Assembly: GCA_965601975.1 (NCBI GenBank)
Contig: OZ271856.1
Location: 3,968,001-4,032,000, forward strand
Reading direction: 5' to 3'
DNA: 64,000 nt
Source: JANQIO01 sp965601975
GTDB lineage: Bacteria > Pseudomonadota > Gammaproteobacteria > Pseudomonadales > Halieaceae
Part shown: one piece after another, positions 28,334 through 36,690 of the stretch
Layout of the letters: each line of letters starts with the position of its first letter
Numbering within the stretch: position 1 is the stretch's first letter
Program-made: the position numbers and the translations under genes
Notes under the pieces: model-generated
Databases searched by the model: none
What the model was told of the DNA's origin: nothing
What the model saw: only the letters and a program-made list of their open reading frames with translations

Positions 28334-29498
28334 GGAGGCCGTAGGCCGCGACGGAGATTGCCAGCAGCGCGCCGAAGCCCATCTGCCACCCCAACCACGC
28401 TGCCGCACCAACCAGCACCAGCCGGGACAGCTCCAGGTTCAGGGCGCGCTCACCGTCCAGCCAGTGCCCGATACAGACCATGGTAAACAGCATCAGCGCC
28501 ACCACCGTCGCGTTCGTCGCCCAGCTCAGGCCCGGGATGAACAACAGCGCAATCCCCACCGCCATGACCACCACCAGCTGTACCAGGGCGTAGACGTTGA
28601 CCGGCGCGCTCGCCTGCGGGTCGTACTTGTGGAAATCAGAGAGATCGGTTTTCTCTCGCGGGTAGCGCTCAGCCACGTCCGCCGGTCGCCAGCCGGTGCG
28701 CGCCCACAGCACGTGCAGCTTGTCGCGCCAGTCTCGCGCGCGCCACGCGTCCTGGGTCATGCCCACATAGATGTGGGTGTTGGCCCACAGCGGGCTGAAC
28801 GTGTGCAGCGGCCCGCGAATGCCATAGATGCAGGACTCCTCGTCGAGCTCTTCCTGGAACGTGCCGAACAAGCGGTCCCAGAGGATGAACACGCCGCCGT
28901 AATTGCGATCGACGTAGATGTCGTTCTGGGCGTGGTGCACGCGGTGGTTCGACGGCGTCACGAAAATCCACTCGTACCAGCCCAGCTTGGGAATGTGCTC
29001 TGTGTGAACCCAGTACTGGTAGATCAGGTTTGCCGAGGCAACCGTGACGTAGACTTCCGCCGGCACTCCCACCAGGAACAGCGGGATGTAGAACAGCCAG
29101 CTCAACAGGAATCCGGTACTGGTCTGCCGCAGGGCCGTGGTCAGGTTGTACTCCTCGCTCTGGTGGTGCGCCACGTGAGACGCCCAGAACACCTGCCGCT
29201 CGTGGCCGATGCGGTGATTCCAGTAGTAGCACAGGTCGTAGGCGACAAACGCGAACACCCAGGTAGCCCAGTGGCCGGTATCCATGCGCCACAGCGCGTA
29301 GTGGTCCTCGATGGCCGCGAACACGGCGCCGCCGACACCGATCAGCACCAGCTTGCTGGCCGTGCGCAGTGTGCCCATGAACAGGCTGCTGACGCTGTCG
29401 TTGATCCGGTAGGTATTGCGCCCGCGCCACAGGCCGTAACCGAACTCGATGGCCATGGCGAGGAAAAAGAACGGGATGGCGTAGGGAACCAGGTCCAT
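28260..29498 (-). CDS. sterol desaturase/fatty acid hydroxylase family membrane protein
   Basis: Di-iron membrane oxygenase of 412 residues, similar in layout to alkylglycerol monooxygenase. Its His-box motifs are HRIGHE (about 95), HVAHHQSEE (about 108) and NHRVHH (about 185), inside a five- to seven-helix membrane protein. The C-terminal 100 residues add three or four more helices. GGAGGGATAGGG precedes the ATG. It is co-oriented with the DUF2959 gene five bases upstream. Substrate (sterol, ether lipid or carotenoid) is not determined by sequence. Confidence 0.87.
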   Translation of the reverse strand: MDLVPYAIPFFFLAMAIEFGYGLWRGRNTYRINDSVSSLFMGTLRTASKLVLIGVGGAVFAAIEDHYALWRMDTGHWATWVFAFVAYDLCYYWNHRIGHERQVFWASHVAHHQSEEYNLTTALRQTSTGFLLSWLFYIPLFLVGVPAEVYVTVASANLIYQYWVHTEHIPKLGWYEWIFVTPSNHRVHHAQNDIYVDRNYGGVFILWDRLFGTFQEELDEESCIYGIRGPLHTFSPLWANTHIYVGMTQDAWRARDWRDKLHVLWARTGWRPADVAERYPREKTDLSDFHKYDPQASAPVNVYALVQLVVVMAVGIALLFIPGLSWATNATVVALMLFTMVCIGHWLDGERALNLELSRLVLVGAAAWLGWQMGFGALLAISVAAYGLLNLLVLPVLASSSGSQPRGLALQE

Positions 29499-29503
29499 AT
29501 TCC

Positions 29504-30148
29504 CTATCCCTCCGCCCTGAGGCTGTCGATGAACTCATCGGAGCTCGCAATCGCCTTGCGCATCTCCTCGATCAATACATCGATATCGCGGTCGATCTTG
29601 CTGAATTCCGTCTTCAGCGACGCCACCGCGCGGGCGTTCAGGTTGTGCTTCAGATACAACACGTTGTCCTTCAGTGCCGCCAGTACCGGCGCCATCTTCT
29701 GCTCCGAGCGCCGCATCGTCCTGACCAGGCTCTCATAGCGGCGCTGTGTCTGTTTCAGCTTGCGCTCGCTGTCTGCCCTGAGGCGCTGGTTCGTGTACTC
29801 CTCCAACTCGTCCTGCCACTCGTCAAACAGCGCGTCCGCCACGCTTTCGATCGCGTCGATGCGCTCGGATACTTCCTCCGCCGCGTCCCGCGACGCCTCG
29901 TACTCGTCCGACAGGTCCTCGTACACGCGCTCCAGGTCGCCGCCGTCGAACGCGATCAGCGCAATCAACTGCTCCTGCGCCGACTGGAACTGTTGCTCAG
30001 CGTCTGCCTGAGCATCCCGCGCATCCACCACGCGATCTGCCAGGATTTCGCGCTTGTCGTAGCCCACCTTCTCCGCCGCCGCGTAGTACGTGGACTCACA
30101 GCCGCTCGTCGCGGCGACCACCAAAGCAGTGGCAAGCAATCGTTTCAT
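29504..30148 (-). CDS. DUF2959 family lipoprotein
   Basis: 214 residues. The signal peptide has lipobox TSGC at about residue 17; the rest is almost wholly charged alpha-helix with long coiled coils. The segments YYAAAEKVGYDKREILADRVVDARDAQ and LKHNLNARAVASLK resemble DUF2959 proteins (recognised from memory). Function unknown; probably an envelope lipoprotein. First gene of a two-gene unit with the sterol-desaturase-family gene. Confidence 0.75.
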   Translation of the reverse strand: MKRLLATALVVAATSGCESTYYAAAEKVGYDKREILADRVVDARDAQADAEQQFQSAQEQLIALIAFDGGDLERVYEDLSDEYEASRDAAEEVSERIDAIESVADALFDEWQDELEEYTNQRLRADSERKLKQTQRRYESLVRTMRRSEQKMAPVLAALKDNVLYLKHNLNARAVASLKTEFSKIDRDIDVLIEEMRKAIASSDEFIDSLRAEG

Positions 30149-30258
30149 CGAGCCCTCCAGTGAAACGCGAATGCTAATGCATTGCCCGTTAAAAACAAAC
30201 GCGAAACAGGGCCGATTCTGGCTAGTGCCCGGGCGCGGCCGGGCCTATAGTAAATCCC

Positions 30259-31665
30259 ATGCAAGCCCTCGATCCCGATATCTGCCGCCGCGCCCGACTT
30301 GCCCGGGACCGCCGCTTCGACGGCGAGTTCTTCCTCGCCGTCGTCACTACCGGCATCTACTGCCGCCCGGTCTGTCCGGCGCGGCCGCCGCGGGAAGAGA
30401 ACGTGCGCTATTTCCGCAGCGCGGCAGAGGCCGCCCAGGCCGGGTTCCGGCCCTGCCTGCGCTGTCGCCCGGAATCCGCGCCCTGGAGCCCTGCCTGGCT
30501 CGGCACCGACACCACCGTGCGACGGGCGCTGGACTTCATCACGGAGGGCTACCTGAACGCACACCCGCTGTCAGCGCTGGCGGCGCGACTCGGCGTCGGA
30601 GAACGCTACCTGCGCAAGCTGTTCCAGCAGAAGCTCGGTGTATCGCCGACCGCCGTCGCCCAGACCCAGCGGCTGCACCTGGCCCAGAAACTCGTGCTGG
30701 AAACGGACCTGCCGATGACGGACGTTGCGTTCGCCGCCGGCTTCTCCAGCCTGCGCCGCTTCAATAGCGCCACTCGCGAGGCGTTCGGCTGTGCACCGGG
30801 GGAGCTCCGGCGCTCACCAAAGCGCAGCGCGAGCAAGGGCCTGTCACTGACGTTGTCCTATCGCCCTCCCTATGACTGGGATGGCGTACTCGCCCTGTTC
30901 ACCCGCCACGCCGTGGCCGGACTGGATACCGTAGAGCACGGCCGCTGGACCCGCGCCCTGCGGACACAGCGAGGGGCGGGGCTTGTCACCGTCCAGAGCA
31001 CTGACGGAACGAACCTGCTGGCAACGCTCCGCCTGACGGACAACCGCGACTTGATGCCGGTCATCGCCCAGCTGCGGCGCATGTTCGATCTAGACGCCCA
31101 GCCGACGGACATTGCCGAAGGCCTGGCCGCGGACGTCGCGCTGGCGCCACTGATACAGGACTGCCCGGGTATTCGCTCGCCCGTGTTTTCGAGCCCGTTC
31201 GAATCCTGCGTGCGATCCGTGCTCGGCCAGCAGGTGAGCACTGCCGCGGCGCGAACCCAGTGTGCCGCCATCGTCGAAGCCGTGGGCAGCACCGCGGAGA
31301 TCGACGGACGGGACGTCACACTGTTCCCCACACCGGGGGAGTTACTGGACGTTCCCGACGCAGTCCTGAAAATGCCGGGCAGCCGCCGCCAGACGCTGCG
31401 GGCGGTCTGCGAGCTGTTTGCGGCGGGAGAACCGGATGCGGACGTGCTGGCGGACACCCGTGGGATCGGGCCCTGGACGCTGGACCTGCTGGCCATGCGC
31501 GGCCTCGGCGACCCGGACCGCTTCCCGGCGGGTGACCTGGGCCTGGTCAAGGCCGCGGAAGCGAGAAATATCGAACGGCGCGAGCTGCCGGAGCGCAGCA
31601 AGCGCTGGCAACCCTGGCGGTCCTACGCCGCCAACCTGCTGTGGAGGAGCCTCGGGAATGGCTGA
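30259..31665 (+). CDS. DNA-3-methyladenine glycosylase 2 fused to Ada-type regulatory domain
   Basis: 468 residues in three parts. An Ada zinc domain (about 10-75) has the four Cys as YCRPVC and CLRC, where a Cys is methylated by phosphotriesters. An AraC-type HTH pair follows (about 90-185: LAARLGVGERYLRKLFQQKLG and MTDVAFAAGFSSLRRFN). The AlkA part (about 195-468) has an HhH motif and GIGPWTLDLLAMRGLGDPDRFPAGD, with catalytic Asp in the last block. It both senses alkylation and excises alkylated bases. The ogt start overlaps its end by eight bases. Confidence 0.92.
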   Translation: MQALDPDICRRARLARDRRFDGEFFLAVVTTGIYCRPVCPARPPREENVRYFRSAAEAAQAGFRPCLRCRPESAPWSPAWLGTDTTVRRALDFITEGYLNAHPLSALAARLGVGERYLRKLFQQKLGVSPTAVAQTQRLHLAQKLVLETDLPMTDVAFAAGFSSLRRFNSATREAFGCAPGELRRSPKRSASKGLSLTLSYRPPYDWDGVLALFTRHAVAGLDTVEHGRWTRALRTQRGAGLVTVQSTDGTNLLATLRLTDNRDLMPVIAQLRRMFDLDAQPTDIAEGLAADVALAPLIQDCPGIRSPVFSSPFESCVRSVLGQQVSTAAARTQCAAIVEAVGSTAEIDGRDVTLFPTPGELLDVPDAVLKMPGSRRQTLRAVCELFAAGEPDADVLADTRGIGPWTLDLLAMRGLGDPDRFPAGDLGLVKAAEARNIERRELPERSKRWQPWRSYAANLLWRSLGNG

Positions 31666-32131
31666 CACATTGAACTACTGTTTTGCAGAGACCCCCATCG
31701 GCCGCCTGCGGCTGCTCTCGAACGGGGAAGCGCTGGTCCGCATCGAGTTCCAGGACCAGCATGGCACCGACGGAAACGAATCATCCGATGCCGTCCTGAC
31801 CGCCGCCTGCGCGCAACTGAACGAGTACTTCGACGGCCGCCGCCGCACATTCTCCCTGCCGTTGGGAGCCGACGGTACGGCATTCCAGCACAGTGTGTGG
31901 GACGCGCTGGAGAGAATTCCCTATGGAGAATTACGCAGCTACCGTGATATCGCGGACAGTATCGGCAACCGCAAGGCGGTGCGGGCGGTGGGAGCCGCCA
32001 ACGGTCGCAACCCGCTGCCCATCGTGGTCCCCTGCCACCGGGTGGTGGGCAGTGATGGCCGCCTGACGGGGTTTGCAGGTGGGCTCGCCGTGAAAGAGCA
32101 GTTGCTTGCGCTGGAGGAGGGTCACCGGTAA
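31658..32131 (+). CDS. ogt: methylated-DNA--[protein]-cysteine S-methyltransferase
   Basis: Suicide repair protein taking methyl groups from O6-methylguanine. It has 157 residues from the ATG at 31658, which overlaps the upstream gene; the frame is open further but only by reading in alternate frame. The active-site motif PCHRVVGSDG is intact, followed by GFAGGLAVKEQLL. With the Ada/AlkA fusion it makes a compact two-gene alkylation-response operon. Could equally be named ada C-terminal-type or ogt. Confidence 0.93.
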   Translation: MADTLNYCFAETPIGRLRLLSNGEALVRIEFQDQHGTDGNESSDAVLTAACAQLNEYFDGRRRTFSLPLGADGTAFQHSVWDALERIPYGELRSYRDIADSIGNRKAVRAVGAANGRNPLPIVVPCHRVVGSDGRLTGFAGGLAVKEQLLALEEGHR

Positions 32132-32137
32132 ACCGGT

Positions 32138-32383
32138 TCAGGCGTTGAGGTCGGGTATCAGGTCGTCCTTGAGTCGCTCGATCATGTCCTTGAGCTGCAG
32201 CTTCTTCTTTTTGAGGCGCTGGAGCATCAGCTGGTCCCGGTAAGCGAACTCGTACAATTCCGCGATCTGGTCATCCAGCGCCCGGTGTTCCTCCTGCATT
32301 TGCTTGAGGCGCTCCTCGGGGCTGCTGGACTCGTTCGCGGCTTCCTGCTCTACAGGATCATCCGGCGGATTCAGGTCACTCAC
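32138..32383 (-). CDS. YdcH/DUF465-like small coiled-coil protein
   Basis: 81 residues, highly charged and helical. The C-terminal half (HRALDDQIAELYEF ... MLQRLKKKKLQLKDMIERL) matches the DUF465 pattern of a basic KKKKLQLKD helix. Function unknown. It follows another 81-residue coiled-coil gene by 32 bp on the same strand and ends six bases from the ogt stop (convergent). Confidence 0.75.
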   Translation of the reverse strand: MSDLNPPDDPVEQEAANESSSPEERLKQMQEEHRALDDQIAELYEFAYRDQLMLQRLKKKKLQLKDMIERLKDDLIPDLNA

Positions 32384-32415
32384 GGCGGCGGGTTACCCTG
32401 CGTGGGGAAACGGCG

Positions 32416-32661
32416 TCATCGCCGCAGTTTAAGGTAGAGCTGTTGCCGGGAATGGATCATTTCCCGGCAGGTTTGTTGCATGGAGAAGTCGATCGCATCC
32501 TCACTGTCCTGCAGCAGCGCCAGCTGTTCCTCGAGGGCCTGGATTTCGGACAGGAGCTGCTCGCGCAGGCGAATGCTCTTCTGGGGGTCAAGCGGGTTGT
32601 CGAGGCTGGTAGCCACATCCTTTTCCAGGTCCAGGCACTTGTAATAGTTGTTGTCCGCCAT
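32416..32661 (-). CDS. small alpha-helical protein, unknown
   Basis: 81 residues, acidic N-terminus, helical with heptad-like leucines (LREQLLSEIQALEEQLALLQD). No recognisable family. It is on the same strand as, and just upstream of, the DUF465 gene. Upstream is cysQ (stop 63 bp away). Confidence 0.65.
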   Translation of the reverse strand: MADNNYYKCLDLEKDVATSLDNPLDPQKSIRLREQLLSEIQALEEQLALLQDSEDAIDFSMQQTCREMIHSRQQLYLKLRR

Positions 32662-32724
32662 TGTTACCCCGCTGATTCCATTCCTAGTTATAGCCCAACT
32701 CCGAGCGCGGCGCGACGCTTGAAC

Positions 32725-33540
32725 TCACCGGCGAAGCGTGTTCCACAATGGCTGGTCGGGATCGGCCACGGCGTGGAAATGGGGGCTGAGCAGACTGTCC
32801 CGGGTGTTGTAGCGCAGGGGTCGGCCATCCAGGCCCAGCACCGCGCCCCCCGCACCCTCCAGCAGCGCCTGGCCGGCGGCGGTGTCCCACTCCGAGCAGG
32901 GGGAATAGCGCGGGTAGAAGTCGGCGCGGCCCTCCGCCAGCCAGCAGAACTTGAGTGCACTGCCCGCGTTGTCCCGGCGCACGCTTCCCACCTCCGCTTC
33001 CAGCGCCGCCAGGCAGGCATCGAGGGCCTCGCCCCGGTGCCGCCGGCTGGCCAGCACCACCACCTCGCCGGAAACATCCAGCGCTCGCGCGCGAATCGGC
33101 GCCCACTGCTCGCCGTCGCTGCGCCAGGCGCCCAATCCCGGACCTCCGGCATAGACGACTCCACCGATGGGCAGCGCCACCAGCCCGAACACGGCGGTAT
33201 CGCCCTCCACGAGGGCAATATTGATCGTGAATTCGCCGGTCCGGGCGAGAAACTCCTTGGTCCCATCCAGGGGATCCACCATCCAGAACGCGTCCCAGCC
33301 ATGCCGCGCCGTCGCATCGCCGACGGACTCCTCTGACAGCACCGGCAGTCCAAAGCTGGCCAGCCCCGCATCCAGGATGCGGTGCGCCGCCAGGTCTGCC
33401 TCCGTGACCGGCGTATTGTCTGCCTTGGTGGTGCTCTCCAGGGGCTCTGCAGCCTCGTAAAAGCGCAGGATTTCCGCCGACGCTTCCGCGGCCAGCGCGG
33501 CCAGGGGTTCGAGGATCTGTTCCGGGGTGAAATGTTCGAT
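32725..33540 (-). CDS. cysQ: 3'(2'),5'-bisphosphate nucleotidase, apparent ATC start codon
   Basis: Hydrolyses PAP to AMP in sulfate assimilation. The coding frame gives about 271 residues if it begins at 33540, with family N-terminal sequence including KADNTPVTEADLAAH. Metal-site motifs SEE (about 69-71), DPLDGTKEF (about 89-97) and WDTAAG are intact. No ATG, GTG or TTG occurs before GTG 33342, which would remove 66 residues containing conserved blocks. A GGAG at 33548-33551 sits seven bases from an ATC (33538-33540) exactly where the family start is expected. Either ATC initiates, or an ATG changed to ATC by mutation or sequencing error. Confidence 0.85.
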   Translation of the reverse strand: MEHFTPEQILEPLAALAAEASAEILRFYEAAEPLESTTKADNTPVTEADLAAHRILDAGLASFGLPVLSEESVGDATARHGWDAFWMVDPLDGTKEFLARTGEFTINIALVEGDTAVFGLVALPIGGVVYAGGPGLGAWRSDGEQWAPIRARALDVSGEVVVLASRRHRGEALDACLAALEAEVGSVRRDNAGSALKFCWLAEGRADFYPRYSPCSEWDTAAGQALLEGAGGAVLGLDGRPLRYNTRDSLLSPHFHAVADPDQPLWNTLRR

Positions 33541-33603
33541 GTGAGGTCTCCGGGGCGAAAACGTCAGGATACTGCCCCGGAGACGGGAATGTCGAAGTGG
33601 AAC

Positions 33604-34488
33604 CTAGCTGGGTAACTTCCTTTTGGGGTGCATGCCGTTGACCATCCCCATGAACGGCGGGTGAATCGAGTAACCCAGCAGGCGTTTCATATCTTCCGAC
33701 AGGCCGGCAACGGTCTCCCGCTCCACCGACAGGAAGTAGTTCTCCTGGGTGCGCAGCCAGGGTTCGCAGTACTGGGCCGTGAGGGCGAGGCGATCCGCGC
33801 TGCTGCGGTTCTCGCCGCCGCCGTGCCAGAGATTCCCCAGGAACAGGATGCAGGAGCCCGCCGGCATCACCGCCGAGACCAGTACATCACCCTCCTCGGG
33901 TCCGCGATTTTCGCCCCACAAATGGCTGCGGGGGATCGCTACCGTGGCGCCGTTGTCCTCGGTGAAGTCGTCTATCGCGAACACCGTCGCGGCGCTCAGC
34001 GCCGGCCGGGGCCGCGGCCAGGGGTAGAAACCGTCGTCTATATGGAGCGGCTGGGACGGCGAGTCGCTCAAGATATTGATGACCTGGGCCTGGGACAGCA
34101 GGTAGTTGGGCATGAACAGGCGGTCCAGGTGGGCCAGGACCAGCGGGTGGGTGATGAATGGATCAGCCGCGCGGAGCTTCTCGGGGAGCCCGTAGATGCG
34201 CTGGGTGCGCTCCCCTTCGAAGGAGTTGCGTCCCACCTGCTCCAGGTGGGGCGCGGCCTCCTCCCGCAAGGCGTCCATCGCCTCCTGGGGCATCAGATTT
34301 TCGAGAATGATGTAGCCATCTTCCAGCAGGCGACGGTGCTGCTCGTCGACCATGTCCTGGTCCAGGGCGGCCGCCGCCTCGCTGCGGGTGAAGCCGTGGG
34401 TACGCGCCAGGTCCACCCCGTGATAGTCGTCAAAGGACAGGAACTCCCGGAACTGGGGGTCCTTGCGTCCGCTCACTGATTCACTCAT
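33604..34488 (-). CDS. phytanoyl-CoA dioxygenase (PhyH) family protein
   Basis: Fe(II)/2-oxoglutarate-type oxygenase of 294 residues. The jelly-roll metal site is visible as HIDDG (HxD) near residue 148 and a distal His in LWHGGGENRS near residue 220, with Arg a few residues on for 2-oxoglutarate. The ATG overlaps the TetR stop by four bases (ATGA), so both are one unit. PhyH enzymes hydroxylate diverse acyl or small substrates; the substrate here is unknown. Confidence 0.85.
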   Translation of the reverse strand: MSESVSGRKDPQFREFLSFDDYHGVDLARTHGFTRSEAAAALDQDMVDEQHRRLLEDGYIILENLMPQEAMDALREEAAPHLEQVGRNSFEGERTQRIYGLPEKLRAADPFITHPLVLAHLDRLFMPNYLLSQAQVINILSDSPSQPLHIDDGFYPWPRPRPALSAATVFAIDDFTEDNGATVAIPRSHLWGENRGPEEGDVLVSAVMPAGSCILFLGNLWHGGGENRSSADRLALTAQYCEPWLRTQENYFLSVERETVAGLSEDMKRLLGYSIHPPFMGMVNGMHPKRKLPS

Positions 34489-35090
34489 GTCGATTCCTCC
34501 AGGCCGAGGCCGGTGCCCAGGAACTGCCAGATCTCGTCCGCCAGCGCCTGGGGGTCCACCCCCGTGCTCTCCGATAATTCGCTCGCCGCGGCGGCGCGCA
34601 CCGCCCCCAGCACCATGGCCGCCAGCAGGCGGCTGTCCTGACTGGCCCTGATCACGCCGAGGGCCTGCCCTTCTGCGATATTGCGGGCGCCCTCGTCGAT
34701 CAGGCGCTGCCAGCGCCTGGCCTCGACGCCGGCCACCTCGGGCGTACCCGCGAGACGGGTAATGACCGCGGTGCTCAGCGGGTCCGCCAGCAGGAACTCC
34801 AGGTAGCGCGCAACCCGGTCCCGCTCACGCCGGTTCCAGTCGTCGTATTCCGAGAACCGGGCCATCAGCACCGAGGACTCCACCCGGTCGTAGAAATCCT
34901 CCACCACCGCGCTCAGCAGCCCCTCCTTGGAACCGAAGTGGTGATAGGCCAGGCCCTGGGACACTCCCGCTACCTTCGTCACCCAGCTCATCTCGAATGC
35001 GCCGTCGCCCTCTGCGAGCAGCGTCTTGGCCGCCTCGAGGATGCGGGCGCGGGCGGCTTCGGGATCACGTTTTCGCTGGGGTGCTGCCAT
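34485..35090 (-). CDS. TetR/AcrR-family transcriptional regulator
   Basis: 201 residues: N-terminal HTH (about 12-58: ARILEAAKTLLAEG, then VAGVSQGLAYHHFGSKEGLL) and a C-terminal ligand-binding helical domain. It is coupled to the PhyH gene, which it likely regulates along with itself. The upstream sequence at 35125-35155 has a CTGAACTGAACTCAACTCAA direct-repeat run that could hold its operator, but no clear palindrome. Confidence 0.87.
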   Translation of the reverse strand: MAAPQRKRDPEAARARILEAAKTLLAEGDGAFEMSWVTKVAGVSQGLAYHHFGSKEGLLSAVVEDFYDRVESSVLMARFSEYDDWNRRERDRVARYLEFLLADPLSTAVITRLAGTPEVAGVEARRWQRLIDEGARNIAEGQALGVIRASQDSRLLAAMVLGAVRAAAASELSESTGVDPQALADEIWQFLGTGLGLEEST

Positions 35091-35165
35091 CGGCTCTCTC
35101 CATTGGAATGGGCATAGCCTAGCAGCCTACTGAACTGAACTCAACTCAATAAAACATGCAAAGCG

Positions 35166-35195
35166 ATGCCGCCTGCGATAACTCGCAGGCGGCAT
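35166..35195. terminator. 13-bp-stem bidirectional terminator
   Basis: Perfect stem of 13 bp (ATGCCGCCTGCGA with TCGCAGGCGGCAT) around the TAAC loop. It sits 10 bases beyond the stop of the AgmX-like gene and about 75 bp upstream of tetR on the same strand, so it should end the large minus-strand cluster before tetR. The tail is CGCTTTGC, a weak T-tract. Confidence 0.75.
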
Positions 35196-35205
35196 TCAGT
35201 CGGGA

Positions 35206-36153
35206 TCAGTAGGGCAGGAAGTCGAAGGAGTAGTTGACCGTGGTGGCCACCACGTTCTCCGCGTCGAAGCGGATCATGCGGATACGGGCCAGGATCTTCT
35301 TCGTCAGCGCGTCGTCCGCCAGCTCGCTGGAAATCAGCTCCAGCGATGAGATGGCGCCGCTCGAATCGATCTGCATCTCGAACACCAGCTTGCCCGCCAG
35401 GGTCGGGTCCTTGCGCAGGGCCCGGTTATAGATCGCAAAGATCGCACCCTTGTTGCGGTCCATGATCCGGCGGATGGACTCGTCGCTGCGCCCGCCCAGT
35501 CGCGCCGACGCGGTGCTGTCGCCGTGATCCGCGGCATTTGCGGCGATGGTCGTCTCCACCTTGGTGGTCTCCCGGCCCGACAGCGCCGGTCCGCCGGTAT
35601 CGCGGCTGAGGTTGCTGGTCTGGATGCCGCCGCTGCCGCCTTTCGCGGCGCCGGCGATGATCGACCGCTCCACCTTCGCCGCCTCCGCATTACCCCGGCT
35701 CATGCCGGTGTCGCCGAGGCTGTCCACGTCGACACTGTCGCGCATGTCCATCAGGGCATCCTGGAATGCCAGCACGCCGGACACGGCCGCCACTTTGCGA
35801 GCCTGTTCAATCTTGTCGACAGGCTTGGGCGGCGGCTCCTTGGGCTTCGGTTCCGGTTTGGGCTCGGGCTTCTTCTCTACCGGCTTCTCCACCTTCTTCT
35901 CCACCGGCTTCGGTGGTGGCGGCGGGGGCGGCAGCACTTTCTTCTCCATGACCACCCGGGCCAGGTGGGGCGGCAGCTCCTCCTGCTTTTCCCGGGTGAG
36001 CTCTTCCACCGGCAGGAACGGCACCAGGATGGCAAAGGCCACCACCGCCGACAGCAGGTTGCGGAGAATCTTGCGATAGCGCGCGTCATCGGAGGCCGTG
36101 GACTCCCAGGGCAGCTCCAGCTCAGGCGCGCGTGCCATGATCATTGCAGTCAT
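35206..36153 (-). CDS. AgmX/PglI C-terminal domain, TonB-like protein
   Basis: 315 residues. A single inner-membrane helix (about 32-52) is followed by a Pro/Lys/Glu-rich periplasm-spanning linker (about 72-115: PPPPPPPKPVEKK type). A middle region carries Gly/Ser/Thr, and the C-terminal domain (about 225-315: IRRIMDRNKGAIFAIYNRALRK ... FDAENVVATTVNYSFDFLPY) resembles AgmX/PglI (GltJ/GltG) domains of Myxococcus gliding proteins. It would transmit motor motion from the TolQR-like complex to outer-membrane partners. Last gene of a 12-gene cluster; three bases after the upstream ExbD gene. Confidence 0.82.
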   Translation of the reverse strand: MTAMIMARAPELELPWESTASDDARYRKILRNLLSAVVAFAILVPFLPVEELTREKQEELPPHLARVVMEKKVLPPPPPPPKPVEKKVEKPVEKKPEPKPEPKPKEPPPKPVDKIEQARKVAAVSGVLAFQDALMDMRDSVDVDSLGDTGMSRGNAEAAKVERSIIAGAAKGGSGGIQTSNLSRDTGGPALSGRETTKVETTIAANAADHGDSTASARLGGRSDESIRRIMDRNKGAIFAIYNRALRKDPTLAGKLVFEMQIDSSGAISSLELISSELADDALTKKILARIRMIRFDAENVVATTVNYSFDFLPY

Positions 36154-36156
36154 GCC

Positions 36157-36690
36157 TTATCCTCCGCTCGCCAGTAGCGGCTCATCCACCGCGGTGGGTG
36201 CCGCCGTGTTGACCGCCAGGGTGATGTCCCGGTAGTCGCTGCTGGCACAGGTGGTCATGATCCGCTTGAGCAGCTTGTAGGGCATTTCCTGGTCACCCAT
36301 GATGACCACGGAGCGCCCGATTTCCTGCTCGCGCTCGGTGAGGTCCGGCGCGCGCTTGGCCTGGTAGGCCAGCTCCTCGCTGAGGGACGCGATCACGTTG
36401 CCGGGCTGGGCCAGTACGTCTTCCACCGTACCGAGCTTGCGGCCCTGCACCACGATATCCTCCGGGCTGACCTTGATCGTGAGGGCAATGTCAGGCTTCT
36501 GTTCGGATATCGATTCAGGCAGGCTGATGTTCTTGTCCGCCTCGAGGACCTCCACGTCACCGGAGTTCACCATCAGGAAGAACACCAGGATGGTGAAGAT
36601 ATCCATGAGCGAAACCAGGCTCAGCTTGGCCTGCTGCTTGAGCTTGCGGTGGCTGCGCGCCATCCGGCGCGCCCTGGGCGACATCTTCAT
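36157..36690 (-). CDS. ExbD/TolR-family protein with intact motor Asp
   Basis: 177 residues. Basic N-terminus, a single membrane helix LSLVSLMDIFTILVFFLMV (about 23-41) with the proton-carrying Asp at residue 30, then a periplasmic ExbD domain ending TTCASSDYRDITLAV. The start overlaps the preceding exbD-like gene by four bases. It should pair with the ExbB/TolQ protein (37288-37956) to form a proton-driven motor. Confidence 0.88.
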   Translation of the reverse strand: MKMSPRARRMARSHRKLKQQAKLSLVSLMDIFTILVFFLMVNSGDVEVLEADKNISLPESISEQKPDIALTIKVSPEDIVVQGRKLGTVEDVLAQPGNVIASLSEELAYQAKRAPDLTEREQEIGRSVVIMGDQEMPYKLLKRIMTTCASSDYRDITLAVNTAAPTAVDEPLLASGG

